Positions 1 to 8,521 of a DNA stretch of 42,375 bases are shown piece after piece (position 1 is the stretch's first letter; every line of letters begins with the position of its first letter). The position numbers were made by a program, and so were the translations under genes. The stretch is from positions 1 through 42,375 of the forward strand of contig DATCVA010000035.1 in the NCBI GenBank assembly GCA_036567205.1. The letters are read 5' to 3'. The notes beneath the pieces are model-generated. The model was given only the letters and a program-made list of their open reading frames with translations. It had not been told where the DNA came from and made no database searches. Source of the DNA: DATCVA01 sp036567205. GTDB taxonomy: Bacteria > Pseudomonadota > Gammaproteobacteria > Burkholderiales > Burkholderiaceae_B.

Positions 1-139
1 AAGTCGGCAGAGTCACTCATGACGCGATCAAAACTCCCAGAAACAATGGAATCCATTCCCTCAAACTGGGAGATATTGTACAGTCAAATCGCCGTATTCG
101 GTAGATAAATCAATGGGTTGAAGGATTTGCAGGGCCGAC

Positions 140-162
140 TATGTGGGACAAACACCCACATA
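140..162 (-). terminator. Possible weak hairpin downstream of csp
   Basis: A perfect 8-bp inverted repeat (TATGTGGG, 7-nt loop, CCCACATA) lies 11 bp beyond the stop codon of the cold-shock gene. It has no T-tract on the minus strand, so it could be a Rho-dependent end or an mRNA-stabilising hairpin rather than a classic intrinsic terminator. Confidence 0.35.
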
Positions 163-173
163 CTAAGCCAAGC

Positions 174-380
174 TTACAAAGGGCGAATCTCGGAAGCTTG
201 CGGACCTTTAGGGCCGTCTTTTAATTCAAACTCCACTTCCTGGCCTTCGTTAAGGCTGCGATACCCGCGTCCTTCAATTGCCGAAAAGTGAGCGAACACG
301 TCGGTGCCGCCTGCGTCAGGAGTAATAAAGCCGAAACCCTTATCGGCGTTAAACCATTTAACTTTGCCCTTTTGAGCCAT
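174..380 (-). CDS. Cold-shock protein (CspA family)
   Basis: This 68-residue protein is a single cold-shock domain, the normal CspA length. It carries both RNA-binding signatures: RNP1 as KGFGFITPD near residues 15-23 and RNP2 as VFAHFSAI near 29-36. The family binds single-stranded RNA and DNA and acts as an RNA chaperone. I chose the ATG that gives MAQKGKVKWF because this is the family's usual N-terminus and because AGGAC lies upstream at good spacing. A start nine codons further up would add a tail not seen in the family. The gene stands alone, divergent from the aminotransferase, with more than 300 bp of upstream DNA that could hold the long 5' leader typical of csp mRNAs. Which csp paralogue it is cannot be told from sequence alone. 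Confidence 0.95.
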   Translation of the reverse strand: MAQKGKVKWFNADKGFGFITPDAGGTDVFAHFSAIEGRGYRSLNEGQEVEFELKDGPKGPQASEIRPL

Positions 381-728
381 GATGTGTAGCGTCCTAAAAA
401 TAAACAAAAGTGCAATGAATCAAGGACGCCAACACGAACTAGACTACGCTGAACCTTAGGCTTTAATACATAATGATTGAACCCTAAAGCAACTGGCTTA
501 CTAACTACGGGACTTGCGTACAGCTTGAATTCAACTGCAGACGTGCAGCATAACCATGCTAATCAGCTTTTTCAAATAGTTGTTTTCCCCGATGTGGTAT
601 TTTTCCCTCAATCCCTTAGCGGCCTTTGGGACTAACCCTTATTCACTGCGTTTTTCCTATTCGATCAGCCAAAATAAGGTTTTGCCCACTCCGGCTTTGC
701 CCACTTCTTTACTTCGGCGCGCAACATA
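381..728. other. Intergenic region between csp and the aminotransferase
   Basis: This gap of about 350 bp separates two divergent genes and should hold both promoters and the csp 5' leader. I see no convincing reading frame. A short direct repeat of GCCCACT-type sequence (TTTGCCCACTCCGGC then TTTGCCCACTTC) lies near 680-710, just before the aminotransferase start. No regulator site is recognisable. Confidence 0.5.
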
Positions 729-1898
729 ATGAACTTTCAATCCAAATTACCCAACGTCGGCACCACCATCTTTACAGTAATGAGCCAGTTGGCAACCGAA
801 CACAGTGCAATCAATCTAGGCCAGGGCTTTCCCGACTTCAATCCTGCCCCCGAATTGCTCGATTATGTAACGCAAGCCATGCGCGACGGACATAATCAAT
901 ATCCGCCCATGCCAGGCATAGGCTTGCTACGCGAAGAAATAGCCCGGAAGGTTAAAAACTTGTATGGGCACTCTTATGATGCCGACAGTGAAATTACGGT
1001 CACCAGCGGCGCTACAGAGGCCTTAATGGCCAGCATCATGGCCTTCGTTAAGGCGGGCGACGAAGTAATCGTGATTGAGCCGTTTTACGATCTTTACATT
1101 CCCGCTATCAAGCTGGCGGGCGGCGTACCCGTTATTGTCCCTATGCGCGCACCCACTGAAAGCCAGCCGCTTTATCAAATCGATTGGCAACAAGTACGTG
1201 CGGCAATCACAATAAAAACCCGGCTGATTATGTTGAATTATCCACATAACCCGACCGGAGTCGTACTGGAAGAAAGCGACCTGGACGCCCTGGAGTCTAT
1301 TGTGAACGACACCGGTGTCATGCTGTTATCCGACGAGGTATACGAACACATTATTTTTGATGGCAAAAAACACCATAGCCTGGCCGGGCGTGCAGCCCTG
1401 GCCGCTCGTTCCATTGTTATATCGTCATTCGGAAAAACGTATCACACCACCGGCTGGAAAGTAGGTTATTTCTGCGCTCCCAAATCTATTTCCGCCGAAA
1501 TTCGTAAAGTGCACCAGTTTATGGTTTTTACGGTTAGTTCGCCCATGCAATTCGCGCTGGCTCAATACCTTAAAAATCCCAAGCCTTATCTTGAACTAGC
1601 AGCTTTCTACCAGACCAAACGAGATCGTCTTAGCGAAGCACTAAAACGAACCCGCTTTAAACCTTTGCCAAGCCAGGGAACGTTTTTTTTACTCGCCGAC
1701 TACAGCGCTATTTCAAATAAACCGGAAGCCGATTTCGCGCACTGGCTAACCGTTGAGCATGGCGTCACGGTGATACCCATGTCGGCATTTTATGAAGACC
1801 CCACAGCTAAGGAATCCAACCACAACCTTGTCCGGTTCTGCTTTGCCAAACAGGACCATACCCTGGACAGCGCAGCCGAAAAACTGTCCAGGATCTAA
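729..1898 (+). CDS. PLP-dependent aminotransferase, methionine aminotransferase (YbdL)-like
   Basis: This 389-residue protein is a fold-type I (class I/II) aminotransferase. The PLP lysine is K236 in SSFGKTYHTTGWK. The NYPHNPTG motif near residues 174-181 and DEVYEH near 202-207 supply the Asn, Asp and Tyr that hold the cofactor. The N-terminal stretch ending INLGQGFPDFN is typical of the YbdL and kynurenine aminotransferase branch, which transfers amino groups from methionine or aromatic amino acids to 2-oxo acids. The length matches YbdL (about 386 residues). The gene is monocistronic and ends in a bidirectional terminator shared with tctA. The start ATG has no strong ribosome binding site, but the alignment of the N-terminus supports it. 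The exact substrate is an inference. Confidence 0.88.
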   Translation: MNFQSKLPNVGTTIFTVMSQLATEHSAINLGQGFPDFNPAPELLDYVTQAMRDGHNQYPPMPGIGLLREEIARKVKNLYGHSYDADSEITVTSGATEALMASIMAFVKAGDEVIVIEPFYDLYIPAIKLAGGVPVIVPMRAPTESQPLYQIDWQQVRAAITIKTRLIMLNYPHNPTGVVLEESDLDALESIVNDTGVMLLSDEVYEHIIFDGKKHHSLAGRAALAARSIVISSFGKTYHTTGWKVGYFCAPKSISAEIRKVHQFMVFTVSSPMQFALAQYLKNPKPYLELAAFYQTKRDRLSEALKRTRFKPLPSQGTFFLLADYSAISNKPEADFAHWLTVEHGVTVIPMSAFYEDPTAKESNHNLVRFCFAKQDHTLDSAAEKLSRI

Positions 1899-1962
1899 CC
1901 CGCTGCAACGGGCCCAACGACTGTTTAAATATCGACACGTTCAGCGCAGCCCGATATCCAGC

Positions 1963-1994
1963 AAAAAGGGCGGCCAATGCGGTCCGCCCTTTTT
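1963..1994. terminator. Bidirectional intrinsic terminator
   Basis: A perfect 11-bp stem (AAAAAGGGCGG and CCGCCCTTTTT) with a 10-nt loop has an A-tract on one side and a T-tract on the other. It lies between the convergent aminotransferase and tctA genes and can end transcription from both. Confidence 0.9.
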
Positions 1995-2044
1995 ACTAGC
2001 AAGTGTAATTTAAGCACTTGTTCCAATGTTATATCGCTACCGCA

Positions 2045-3583
2045 TCAAACTACATCGCCCGGGCTTGTTAACGACAGTGCCTTCTTCTTTTTAAAATAGC
2101 GAAGCAGGGGAGGAACGACAACGATAAAGATCGATACGATCCACAGGCCTTTGGAAATATTGCTGTCAAATAACACGTGAAGCTCGCCGTTAGTGATAGA
2201 TAACGCACGGCGCAGATTCTGCTCCATCATATCGCCCAGCACCACCCCCAGCACCAGAGGCGCCATCGGTAAACCTCCTTTACGCATAAAGTATCCGATA
2301 GCGCCTATGCCCACTACCATCATCAAATCGAATGTCCCCGCATTGATTGCATACACGCCAATGTAGCTGATACACAAAATACCCGGAACCATAAGCCAAC
2401 CCGGTACAGAAAGAACTTTGGAAAAAATCCTGACCATGGGCACGTTCATGCAAAACAACATAATGTTGGCAATGAAGATCGATGCAACCAAGCCCCAAAC
2501 CAATTCCGGCTTGGTATCGAACAGAACTGGCCCTGGTGTAATGTTGTAAAGCGTCAGCGCACCCATCATGACTGCGGTGGTACCGGACCCTGGCACGCCT
2601 AGTGTCAGCATCGGTATGAATGAGCCAATTGCCGACGACGTAGCCGCTGCTTCCGGGGCAACCAGGCCGCGCAAATCACCCTTGCCGAACTTCGCATCAG
2701 GATCTTTCGCTTCACATATCCGTTTTTCATTCGAATAGGCTACTGCGGCTGCAACACTGGCGCCGGCGCCGGGCAATACACCCACACCGAACCCAAGAAA
2801 CGCGCTTCGAACAACGCTCCACCAGGTGTATGCCATTTCCTTTAGATTGAAAATTTTACGTCCGCTCGACTCGACCTCGACAGTTTGTCCCGCCATGACT
2901 TTTTCAAGCATTTCAAGCATTTCAGCAACAGCGAAAAGGGCGATCACGACAATCACGAACTCAATACCATCGAACAAGTGCACAGAATCGAATGTATAGC
3001 GATAAACGCCAGAGTTGGAGTCTACCCCTACGGTTGCAATAGCAAGGCCTATCATGGACGCCAAAACGCCTTTAACGGGCTCTTTACCCAACAAGCTGGT
3101 CAAGCACACAAACGCAAAAATCATCAAAACAAAATATTCGGCCGGACCGAACGCCAAAGCCCATTTAGCCAAAAGAGGGGCCAAAACAATAATCCCGAAT
3201 ACCGCGACTACCGACCCGCAAAAGGCAGACCAGGCAGACAATGACAATGCAACATTGGCCAAACCTTGCCGTGCCAAAGGATAGCCATCAAGCGTAGTCA
3301 TAATGGCGCTGGCTTCGCCAGGTACATTAATCAAGATGGATGTAATCCGCCCACCGTATTCGGCCCCCACATACACTGCTGCCAGCAAAATAAGTGCTGT
3401 CTCGGGCGGCAAGTTCATGGCAAACGCAATGGGAATTAACATGGCCACGCCATTAATCGGCCCCAGGCCTGGCAAAACTCCCACCATTGTGCCGATAAAC
3501 GAGCCAATTGCAGCAACCAACAGATTTTGCCAGGATGCAGCGACGTTAAACCCGATTTCCAGGTGGCTTAGAATTTCATTCAT
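2045..3583 (-). CDS. tctA: Tripartite tricarboxylate transporter, large permease subunit TctA
   Basis: This 512-residue, strongly hydrophobic protein has about twelve predicted membrane segments. The conserved TctA stretches are visible: GTMVGVLPGLGP near residues 31-42 and the duplicated GVLPGAGAS motif near 268-276, followed by an internal PEAAATSSAIGSFIPMLTLG stretch. It is the main permease of the tripartite tricarboxylate transporter, moving citrate-type acids across the inner membrane with the binding protein TctC. The start ATG overlaps the tctB stop by 4 bp (ATGA), so the two are translationally coupled. It is the last gene of the tct locus and runs into a bidirectional terminator. 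The exact substrate is not determined by the sequence. Confidence 0.96.
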   Translation of the reverse strand: MNEILSHLEIGFNVAASWQNLLVAAIGSFIGTMVGVLPGLGPINGVAMLIPIAFAMNLPPETALILLAAVYVGAEYGGRITSILINVPGEASAIMTTLDGYPLARQGLANVALSLSAWSAFCGSVVAVFGIIVLAPLLAKWALAFGPAEYFVLMIFAFVCLTSLLGKEPVKGVLASMIGLAIATVGVDSNSGVYRYTFDSVHLFDGIEFVIVVIALFAVAEMLEMLEKVMAGQTVEVESSGRKIFNLKEMAYTWWSVVRSAFLGFGVGVLPGAGASVAAAVAYSNEKRICEAKDPDAKFGKGDLRGLVAPEAAATSSAIGSFIPMLTLGVPGSGTTAVMMGALTLYNITPGPVLFDTKPELVWGLVASIFIANIMLFCMNVPMVRIFSKVLSVPGWLMVPGILCISYIGVYAINAGTFDLMMVVGIGAIGYFMRKGGLPMAPLVLGVVLGDMMEQNLRRALSITNGELHVLFDSNISKGLWIVSIFIVVVPPLLRYFKKKKALSLTSPGDVV

Positions 3584-4017
3584 ACGAATTCTCTCAAGAT
3601 ACCAAGTGGCAACACCACATCTAAAATCCGGTCAAACAATATGAAGAAGAACACGCTCATTACCAGACCGCCGATCAACACCTTTATCCACTTGCCACTA
3701 AAGAGCCGGCCAACAAACACGGTCATCAACGTCGTAGCAACAATAAATCCCAACATTTGAAAGAAATAGGCATAGGCGGCACAAACACCCACCATTACCG
3801 TAATCCGCCCCGTAGCACCAGGCGGATTGGGTTCCGACGGATTACCACCTTTATAAGTAAGCCAAAGACCGCACATAGCAATAATGGCCGCGATCAACAA
3901 AGGAAACGCACGCGGTCCAACCGGCTCGTAAGAAAATGGGGCTTCGATATCCCAGCCCAACCACACCATTAGGGCGGCAAAAACAAGCGCGCAAACGCCT
4001 AATATTCGATCATTCAT
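3580..4017 (-). CDS. tctB: Tripartite tricarboxylate transporter, small permease subunit TctB
   Basis: This small membrane protein of 145 residues has four likely membrane helices, the normal size and layout of TctB. It assists TctA in the inner membrane. I chose the ATG giving MNDRILGVCALVF because it opens directly into the first membrane helix and has GGAAC upstream. The longer frame would add 16 polar residues that are untypical for the family. The 3' end overlaps tctA by 4 bp. The gap of about 180 bp to tctC is larger than the other spacings in the operon and could allow the abundant binding protein to be expressed more than the permease. Confidence 0.9.
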   Translation of the reverse strand: MNDRILGVCALVFAALMVWLGWDIEAPFSYEPVGPRAFPLLIAAIIAMCGLWLTYKGGNPSEPNPPGATGRITVMVGVCAAYAYFFQMLGFIVATTLMTVFVGRLFSGKWIKVLIGGLVMSVFFFILFDRILDVVLPLGILREFV

Positions 4018-4198
4018 AATATGAAGTTCCGACCAAGAGTCGTGATACAAAAGGAATCCGCGCACAGTCTTTGATATTAAGTTCTTGGTTCAAAACTAAA
4101 ACCGTGTTGCGCGGATTGGCTGGATTAGCAAGAAAGCTGATGATTGTTTCAATAACAAACGCGACAGCGCTTGTCAGTTAACCCAGCCTTAATACAGC

Positions 4199-5197
4199 TT
4201 ATTTTTTCATTAAGCCAAATGAATCAGCCAGTTCTTTGTAGAACTCAACGCGTTCTTTGACATAAGTGTCCAGCTCGGCGCCCGTTTTATTGAACGGGAA
4301 CAACCCTTGCTGTTTCTGTAATGCTGCGAACTTAGGGCTGGCCTGGGTGTTGTCAAATGCCTTGACCCACCAGTTGTATTGCTCGTCAGTGACTTTGGGC
4401 CCTACATAGAAACCACGGATAATAGGCCAGTCAATGTTATATCCTTGTTCTTTAGCAGTTGGAATATCGGCAAGCTTGCCAGGCAAGCGTTCGGTATTAA
4501 ACACAGCTAGCAAGCGAATCGGTGCGCCACCTTCAAGCATGGTGAACGCTTCCGCGGCGTCGCCCATATAAGCCTGAATATGTCCACCGCGTAACGCGGT
4601 TATAGCCTCGCCGCCGCCCTCAAATGCCACGAAACGCATTCTTTTGTAATCGACTCCGGCCGCTTTAGCAGTTAGTGCTGCTTTCATCCAGTCTTGACTG
4701 CCCACCGTGCCACCAGCGGCTAAAACGATTTTGCTCGGATTTTCCTTAAAAGCATCCATTAGCTCTTTAAGACTTTTATAGGGAGAGTCGTCGCGTACGA
4801 TAACAACGCCATAGTCAGCGCCAATGCCCGACAGCCAGCGCACGTCATTCACGTTGTATTTGCCAAATTTTCCCTGGGCCAGGTTCAATAACGAGCCACC
4901 CGAAAAAGCAATAATGGCGCCAGGTTCAGCTGGTTTTTGTGCAACAACATGGTTATAAGCTACAGCGCCAATACCACCGGGCATATAAACAATACGCATC
5001 GGCTCTTTAAGCTGCCCGGCTTGTTTCAAGGCTTCTTGCGCCAATCGGCATGTAAGATCAAAACCACCGCCGGGTTGGGCTGGAGCAATACATTCCGGAC
5101 GGCGGGGTTCTTCGGCAGCGGCGGTCGACATCGCCATCAAGGAACTTGCACTAAGCAAAACTCCGGCTATCAAGCCAGGAACAAGGGATTTTTTCAT
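4199..5197 (-). CDS. tctC: Tripartite tricarboxylate transporter, periplasmic binding protein TctC
   Basis: This 332-residue protein starts with a signal peptide (KK, a hydrophobic core, then STAAAEE as likely cleavage site) and continues into the Bug/TctC fold. The early motif IAPAQPGGGFDLTCR and the later VYMPGGIGAVAYN match citrate-type TctC proteins and carry the residues that hold the substrate carboxylates. It delivers tri- or dicarboxylates to TctBA. The ATG chosen has GGAG six bases upstream. An ATG two codons earlier is too close to that site, and the longer frame adds 26 residues before the signal peptide. It sits between the tctDE two-component system and tctBA on the same strand. 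Confidence 0.94.
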   Translation of the reverse strand: MKKSLVPGLIAGVLLSASSLMAMSTAAAEEPRRPECIAPAQPGGGFDLTCRLAQEALKQAGQLKEPMRIVYMPGGIGAVAYNHVVAQKPAEPGAIIAFSGGSLLNLAQGKFGKYNVNDVRWLSGIGADYGVVIVRDDSPYKSLKELMDAFKENPSKIVLAAGGTVGSQDWMKAALTAKAAGVDYKRMRFVAFEGGGEAITALRGGHIQAYMGDAAEAFTMLEGGAPIRLLAVFNTERLPGKLADIPTAKEQGYNIDWPIIRGFYVGPKVTDEQYNWWVKAFDNTQASPKFAALQKQQGLFPFNKTGAELDTYVKERVEFYKELADSFGLMKK

Positions 5198-5316
5198 TGT
5201 CATCTCCGATAAGAACATATACAGGTTGATACCCGTCTTTTTATTGCCTAAGCTTGGCAAGTTCATACCGTACAAAAATTAGCTTTCCAAACCCTTTCAA
5301 CTTGCTTGTTTTTTAT

Positions 5317-6756
5317 TTAAACCCTTGCTTTATCAGCAAAATCTAGGGTAAATACCAGTGTAGCCCGGCACCCTTTTTGATCATTCAGCGTTTCCAGGGT
5401 GAACTCTCCTTGATGCTGCTTCATAATGGTTCTGACAATCGCCAGCCCCAAGCCCGCTCCTGTTGTATTTTTGCCTGCTGCCCCTCGTCGAAACCGGATG
5501 CCCGCTTTTTCAATGTCGGCAGGAGTCATGCCCGGACCATTATCTTCAACAATCAAATAAGCATTTGTGCCTTGCTTGTATGACCTCAACGTAACAATAC
5601 CGCCTACAGGCGTATAACGAATTGCGTTATCCACCAAATTAATAATGGCCTCGCGTATTAACCATTCGAAGCCGTCTATGCGAACAGGCAAGTCCGGACC
5701 TTCAAAACCAAAATCCAGTTGCTTGGTACGTGCAACCGGATACATATCCTTCAATATGCCGTGTGCCAGCGCCGTTAAATCTATTTTCTCCAGACTTTGA
5801 GTCATTTCCAATGGAGAGCCTTCCCTGGCTCGAGCCAGGGACAACATTTGATTGGTAGTGCGAACCGCCCGATCCAACCCCTCGCGCATTGCCTGCAACG
5901 CCGAGTGAATTTCCTCAGGATCGTCTTCCCGCAAGGCATAACCCAATTGGGCTCGCAATACTGAAAAAGGCGTACGCAATTGGTGAGAGGCATCATTCAA
6001 AAACTGGCGTTGCATTCGTGCCTGTTTTGCATAACGCGCCATATGGCTGTTGACGGCAGCCACCAAAGGCTGAACTTCAGATGGTATGTCTTTATCCTCT
6101 ACCGGCCGCAAATCGTCAAAACGCCGTCCCGCAAGGTCGTTATGTAAACGCGTTAGCGGCCGGACAGCAAAAAGTACGCCAAGCACAACGATCAAAATAA
6201 CCAGTCCCACTACAACGACGTCACGCTCTATGGAACGCAGCAACATCGAATGAATAAATTGTTCACGCGTATCGAAATCTTCGGCCACTTGAACAATTAC
6301 ACGACCGCCAATCTCTTTGTTCAAAGGAGGATTCATGGGCCGCGCCAGTGCAGCAATACGAATGGATTGCCCAAGATAAATCGCGTTATAAAACTGCGGT
6401 ACCCCTGAAATTAGCGGAGCGCTTGGCAATGGAAGTTCCTGATTGCCAATTTCAGCCAGTCCGTCTTCAGTCAAGACCCGAAAATAAACACGTTCATTGG
6501 CCGTCAGTTCAAAAAACTCAAGCAGAAGATACGGTTGTTCAAGTGATAAACCACCGCTGGCTGTGGAAATATTATGGTCAATCGAGCGCAGCGCTCCGGC
6601 CAATGAACGATCGTAGGCAATATTGACTTGTGTACGTAGCTGATGGTTTGAAATCCATAAAGCAATTACCAAAATAACAATAAGGGCCGGGATTATGGAC
6701 CACAATAAGATCGATTTCAGACTGCTTGACCAAGAGTAAAAACGCCTAATTTTCAC
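5317..6756 (-). CDS. tctE: Sensor histidine kinase TctE
   Basis: This 479-residue protein is a membrane sensor kinase. A first membrane helix spans about residues 16-35, followed by a periplasmic domain of about 140 residues and a second helix at about 179-198. A HAMP-like linker follows, then a HisKA domain with the phospho-accepting H258 in NDASHQLRTP. The ATPase domain shows N (NLVDNAIRYTP), G1 (EDNGPGM) and G2 (GAGLGLAIV) boxes. It pairs with TctD, whose gene it overlaps by 11 bp. By family knowledge and context it senses extracytoplasmic citrate or a similar acid and switches on tctCBA, which lies directly downstream. Confidence 0.93.
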   Translation of the reverse strand: MKIRRFYSWSSSLKSILLWSIIPALIVILVIALWISNHQLRTQVNIAYDRSLAGALRSIDHNISTASGGLSLEQPYLLLEFFELTANERVYFRVLTEDGLAEIGNQELPLPSAPLISGVPQFYNAIYLGQSIRIAALARPMNPPLNKEIGGRVIVQVAEDFDTREQFIHSMLLRSIERDVVVVGLVILIVVLGVLFAVRPLTRLHNDLAGRRFDDLRPVEDKDIPSEVQPLVAAVNSHMARYAKQARMQRQFLNDASHQLRTPFSVLRAQLGYALREDDPEEIHSALQAMREGLDRAVRTTNQMLSLARAREGSPLEMTQSLEKIDLTALAHGILKDMYPVARTKQLDFGFEGPDLPVRIDGFEWLIREAIINLVDNAIRYTPVGGIVTLRSYKQGTNAYLIVEDNGPGMTPADIEKAGIRFRRGAAGKNTTGAGLGLAIVRTIMKQHQGEFTLETLNDQKGCRATLVFTLDFADKARV

Positions 6757-7423
6757 TCATTGGCTCCAAACAATAGCCCATCCCCCTTAAGGTAACAATT
6801 TGGGTGCCGGTATCGACCAGTTTTTTACGAAGTCGATGCACAAGGACTTCGATGGCTTCAAGGTTTATATCTTTATCGTCAGAGTTGATTCGGTCCAGAA
6901 TTTGCTGCTTGGCAATCGGCTCGCCGCTTTTCTGGATAAGTACTTTTAAAACGGCATATTCTTTTGGGGATAAAGCCAATGGCTGCCCATCAACCAAAAA
7001 CCGTTGGGCAGCTGTGTCCAGGCTAAGAGCTCCCAAGGCTAATCGCGGATGTTCACGTCCACGGCTACGTCGTATTAATGCAATTAATCGTGCTTCCAGC
7101 TCTTCGACAACAAACGGTTTAGCAACAAAATCATCAGCCCCTTCATGTAAAGAATCGACTCGTTCCGATAATGAATCGCGAGCAGTTAAAACTAGTACCG
7201 GCGTTCGGTCATCACGTGCCCGTAGCCGGGTTAAAAACGTGTGTCCATTCATTCCAGGTAATCCTAAGTCCAAAATAACAGCATCGAATTCTTCAACTGC
7301 CAGTCGTCGTTCGGCAAGTTCGGCATCATCGGCCCAATCAACAATAAATCCACCATGACGTGCCAAGCTTCTTGATAGCCAATGGGCAAGTTCAATTTCA
7401 TCTTCAATCAGCAGTATACGCAT
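6746..7423 (-). CDS. tctD: Response regulator TctD
   Basis: This 225-residue OmpR/PhoB-type regulator has a receiver domain with acidic pocket E7-D8, phospho-acceptor D52 (ILDLGLPG) and the conserved K102 (AKPF). A C-terminal winged helix follows, with the recognition region EVLVHRLRKKL and the terminal hairpin VTLRGMGYCL. It is the partner of TctE, which begins inside its last codons. It probably activates the tctCBA genes. Its upstream DNA is the origin-like region, so its promoter must lie at the left end of that region or within the first AT-rich module. The 10 bases before the start read CTCCTCC on the coding strand, the reverse of a ribosome binding site, so translation initiation looks weak. 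Confidence 0.94.
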   Translation of the reverse strand: MRILLIEDEIELAHWLSRSLARHGGFIVDWADDAELAERRLAVEEFDAVILDLGLPGMNGHTFLTRLRARDDRTPVLVLTARDSLSERVDSLHEGADDFVAKPFVVEELEARLIALIRRSRGREHPRLALGALSLDTAAQRFLVDGQPLALSPKEYAVLKVLIQKSGEPIAKQQILDRINSDDKDINLEAIEVLVHRLRKKLVDTGTQIVTLRGMGYCLEPMSEN

Positions 7424-7460
7424 AGAAGGAGGAGCCTTGTTTGGGTGACTAAGAAGGAAA

Positions 7461-7704
7461 TGTTTTATCTTTTCTTTCTTATCTTTATATATAAAGACTA
7501 ATAATAATGGGTGTCTGTGGATAACTGGGACAACCTTTAATTACCTAATCATTTCATAGGATTAGGCAACTTTTTAAAACATCATAAGTTCTGTTTTTTT
7601 GAAGGATGAATTCTGGACAACTTTTAGGTTTGTTCTGAAAGTAGTAGTTGTACTTTATCAATCCACAAGCTGTGCACAACCTGCTTGCTTAGTAGTTATC
7701 CACA
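7461..7704 (-). other. Origin-like module A (DnaA boxes, triplet repeat, AT tract)
   Basis: Read on the minus strand from 7524: a perfect DnaA box TTATCCACA (7524-7516), a spacer GACACCC (7515-7509), three TTA triplets (7508-7498) and then an AT tract with the palindrome CTTTATATATAAAG (7496-7483). This is the published layout of a bacterial basal unwinding element. Further right come weaker boxes at 7659-7667 and 7671-7679 (TGTGCACAA) and a perfect plus-strand box TTATCCACA at 7696-7704. The whole segment recurs 761 bp to the right as module B. No reading frame covers it. The proposed role, strand separation by DnaA at a replication origin, is inferred from motif order. Confidence 0.7.
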
Positions 7705-8221
7705 GGTGGAAATATTGTAACTAACTGAAAGGCTGACGCGTAAATTTATTGAAGCTTGAGTTTTGGCAGCGAGTTGCACAGCAGCGGGGCTGAATCACAC
7801 CCTGAAATCGAAAATACTTTCAAAAAAGAGTTATTAGAAATGATCGAAAAAGCACGCTAGAACCCTTTAGAAGGGCAAGGAACAGATTTTTAGCCGTGTG
7901 GCGGCAGGATGGGCTTGGTTTCGACTTCAAAAGGTCGGAAATCGCTTGAATCGTTCTGCTGCGGTTTTGTTATGACTACTCGGAAAAAATTCTGTAATTT
8001 TCTTTTATGGGGTAGATAAGGAAAGTTTTGAACGAGTTTTTACGTTGCATGTATCTACAGATTCGTAAAGTTTGAGCCTGGCATCTATCTTGAATACAGG
8101 CGTTTGCTTCCTGTTCAATTTGTTTAACGCTTCCCTAGCAATTTTCTTGTAAGAAAAATTAATTTCGAGCTACTTGAATCGTTCAACAGAAGTATGGGCC
8201 AAGTTTGTTTTTAGCCGTTAC
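7705..8221. other. Spacer between the two origin-like modules
   Basis: About 515 bp of AT-rich DNA without a plausible gene on either strand and without a good DnaA box. It holds a 12-bp direct repeat CTTGAATCGTTC (7945-7956 and 8173-8184) and a near-perfect inverted repeat ATTTTCTT / AAGAAAAAT at 8141-8159. I cannot assign a function. Confidence 0.5.
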
Positions 8222-8465
8222 TGCTTTATGTTGTTTATCTTTATTATATATATAAAGACTAATAATAATGGGTGTCTGTGGATAAGTGGCATAAGTACCA
8301 ATAGTTCAATCTTTTCATAAACTTAAAACAGTTTTTTTGCCGGCATAAACTCTGTTTTTAAGAAGGATGGATTCTGTACAACTTTTAGCTATGGAACAAA
8401 CCTCTGACTTGTCCTTGTTTGTTCCACAGCCTGTGCACAATGCCGCTTCATAGTAGTTATCCACC
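8222..8465 (-). other. Origin-like module B (second copy)
   Basis: This is the second copy of the module at 7461-7704. The stretch 8247-8285, covering AT tract, three TAA triplets, spacer and DnaA box (8277-8285), is identical to 7486-7524 over 39 bp. The GAAGGATG element (8362), TGTGCACAA (8432-8440) and the TTATCCACC box (8457-8465, one mismatch to consensus) all lie exactly 761 bp from their partners, although the DNA between them has diverged. Preserved spacing with diverged filler indicates selection on the arrangement of protein sites rather than a recent duplication. The right-hand box has lost its last consensus base, so this copy may bind DnaA slightly less well at that end. Confidence 0.7.
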
Positions 8466-8472
8466 GCTCAAT

Positions 8473-8521
8473 AACGTTAAAAAGCCACCCTATACCAATA
8501 GAAAGGATGGCTTTTAACGTT
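8473..8521 (-). terminator. Intrinsic terminator of the metallophosphatase gene
   Basis: A long imperfect hairpin, with outer arms AACGTTAAAA and TTTTAACGTT and GGATGGC pairing with GCCACCC, lies just beyond the phosphatase stop codon and gives a T-tract on the minus strand. It shields the origin-like region from transcription coming from the right. Confidence 0.75.

Noticed and set aside
1..108. Open frame entering from the left edge, ending in TAA at 106-108
   Set aside because: It is only 35 codons long, a second frame is also open over nearly the same stretch, and the residues match no family I know. It could be the end of a real gene, but there is not enough to support it.
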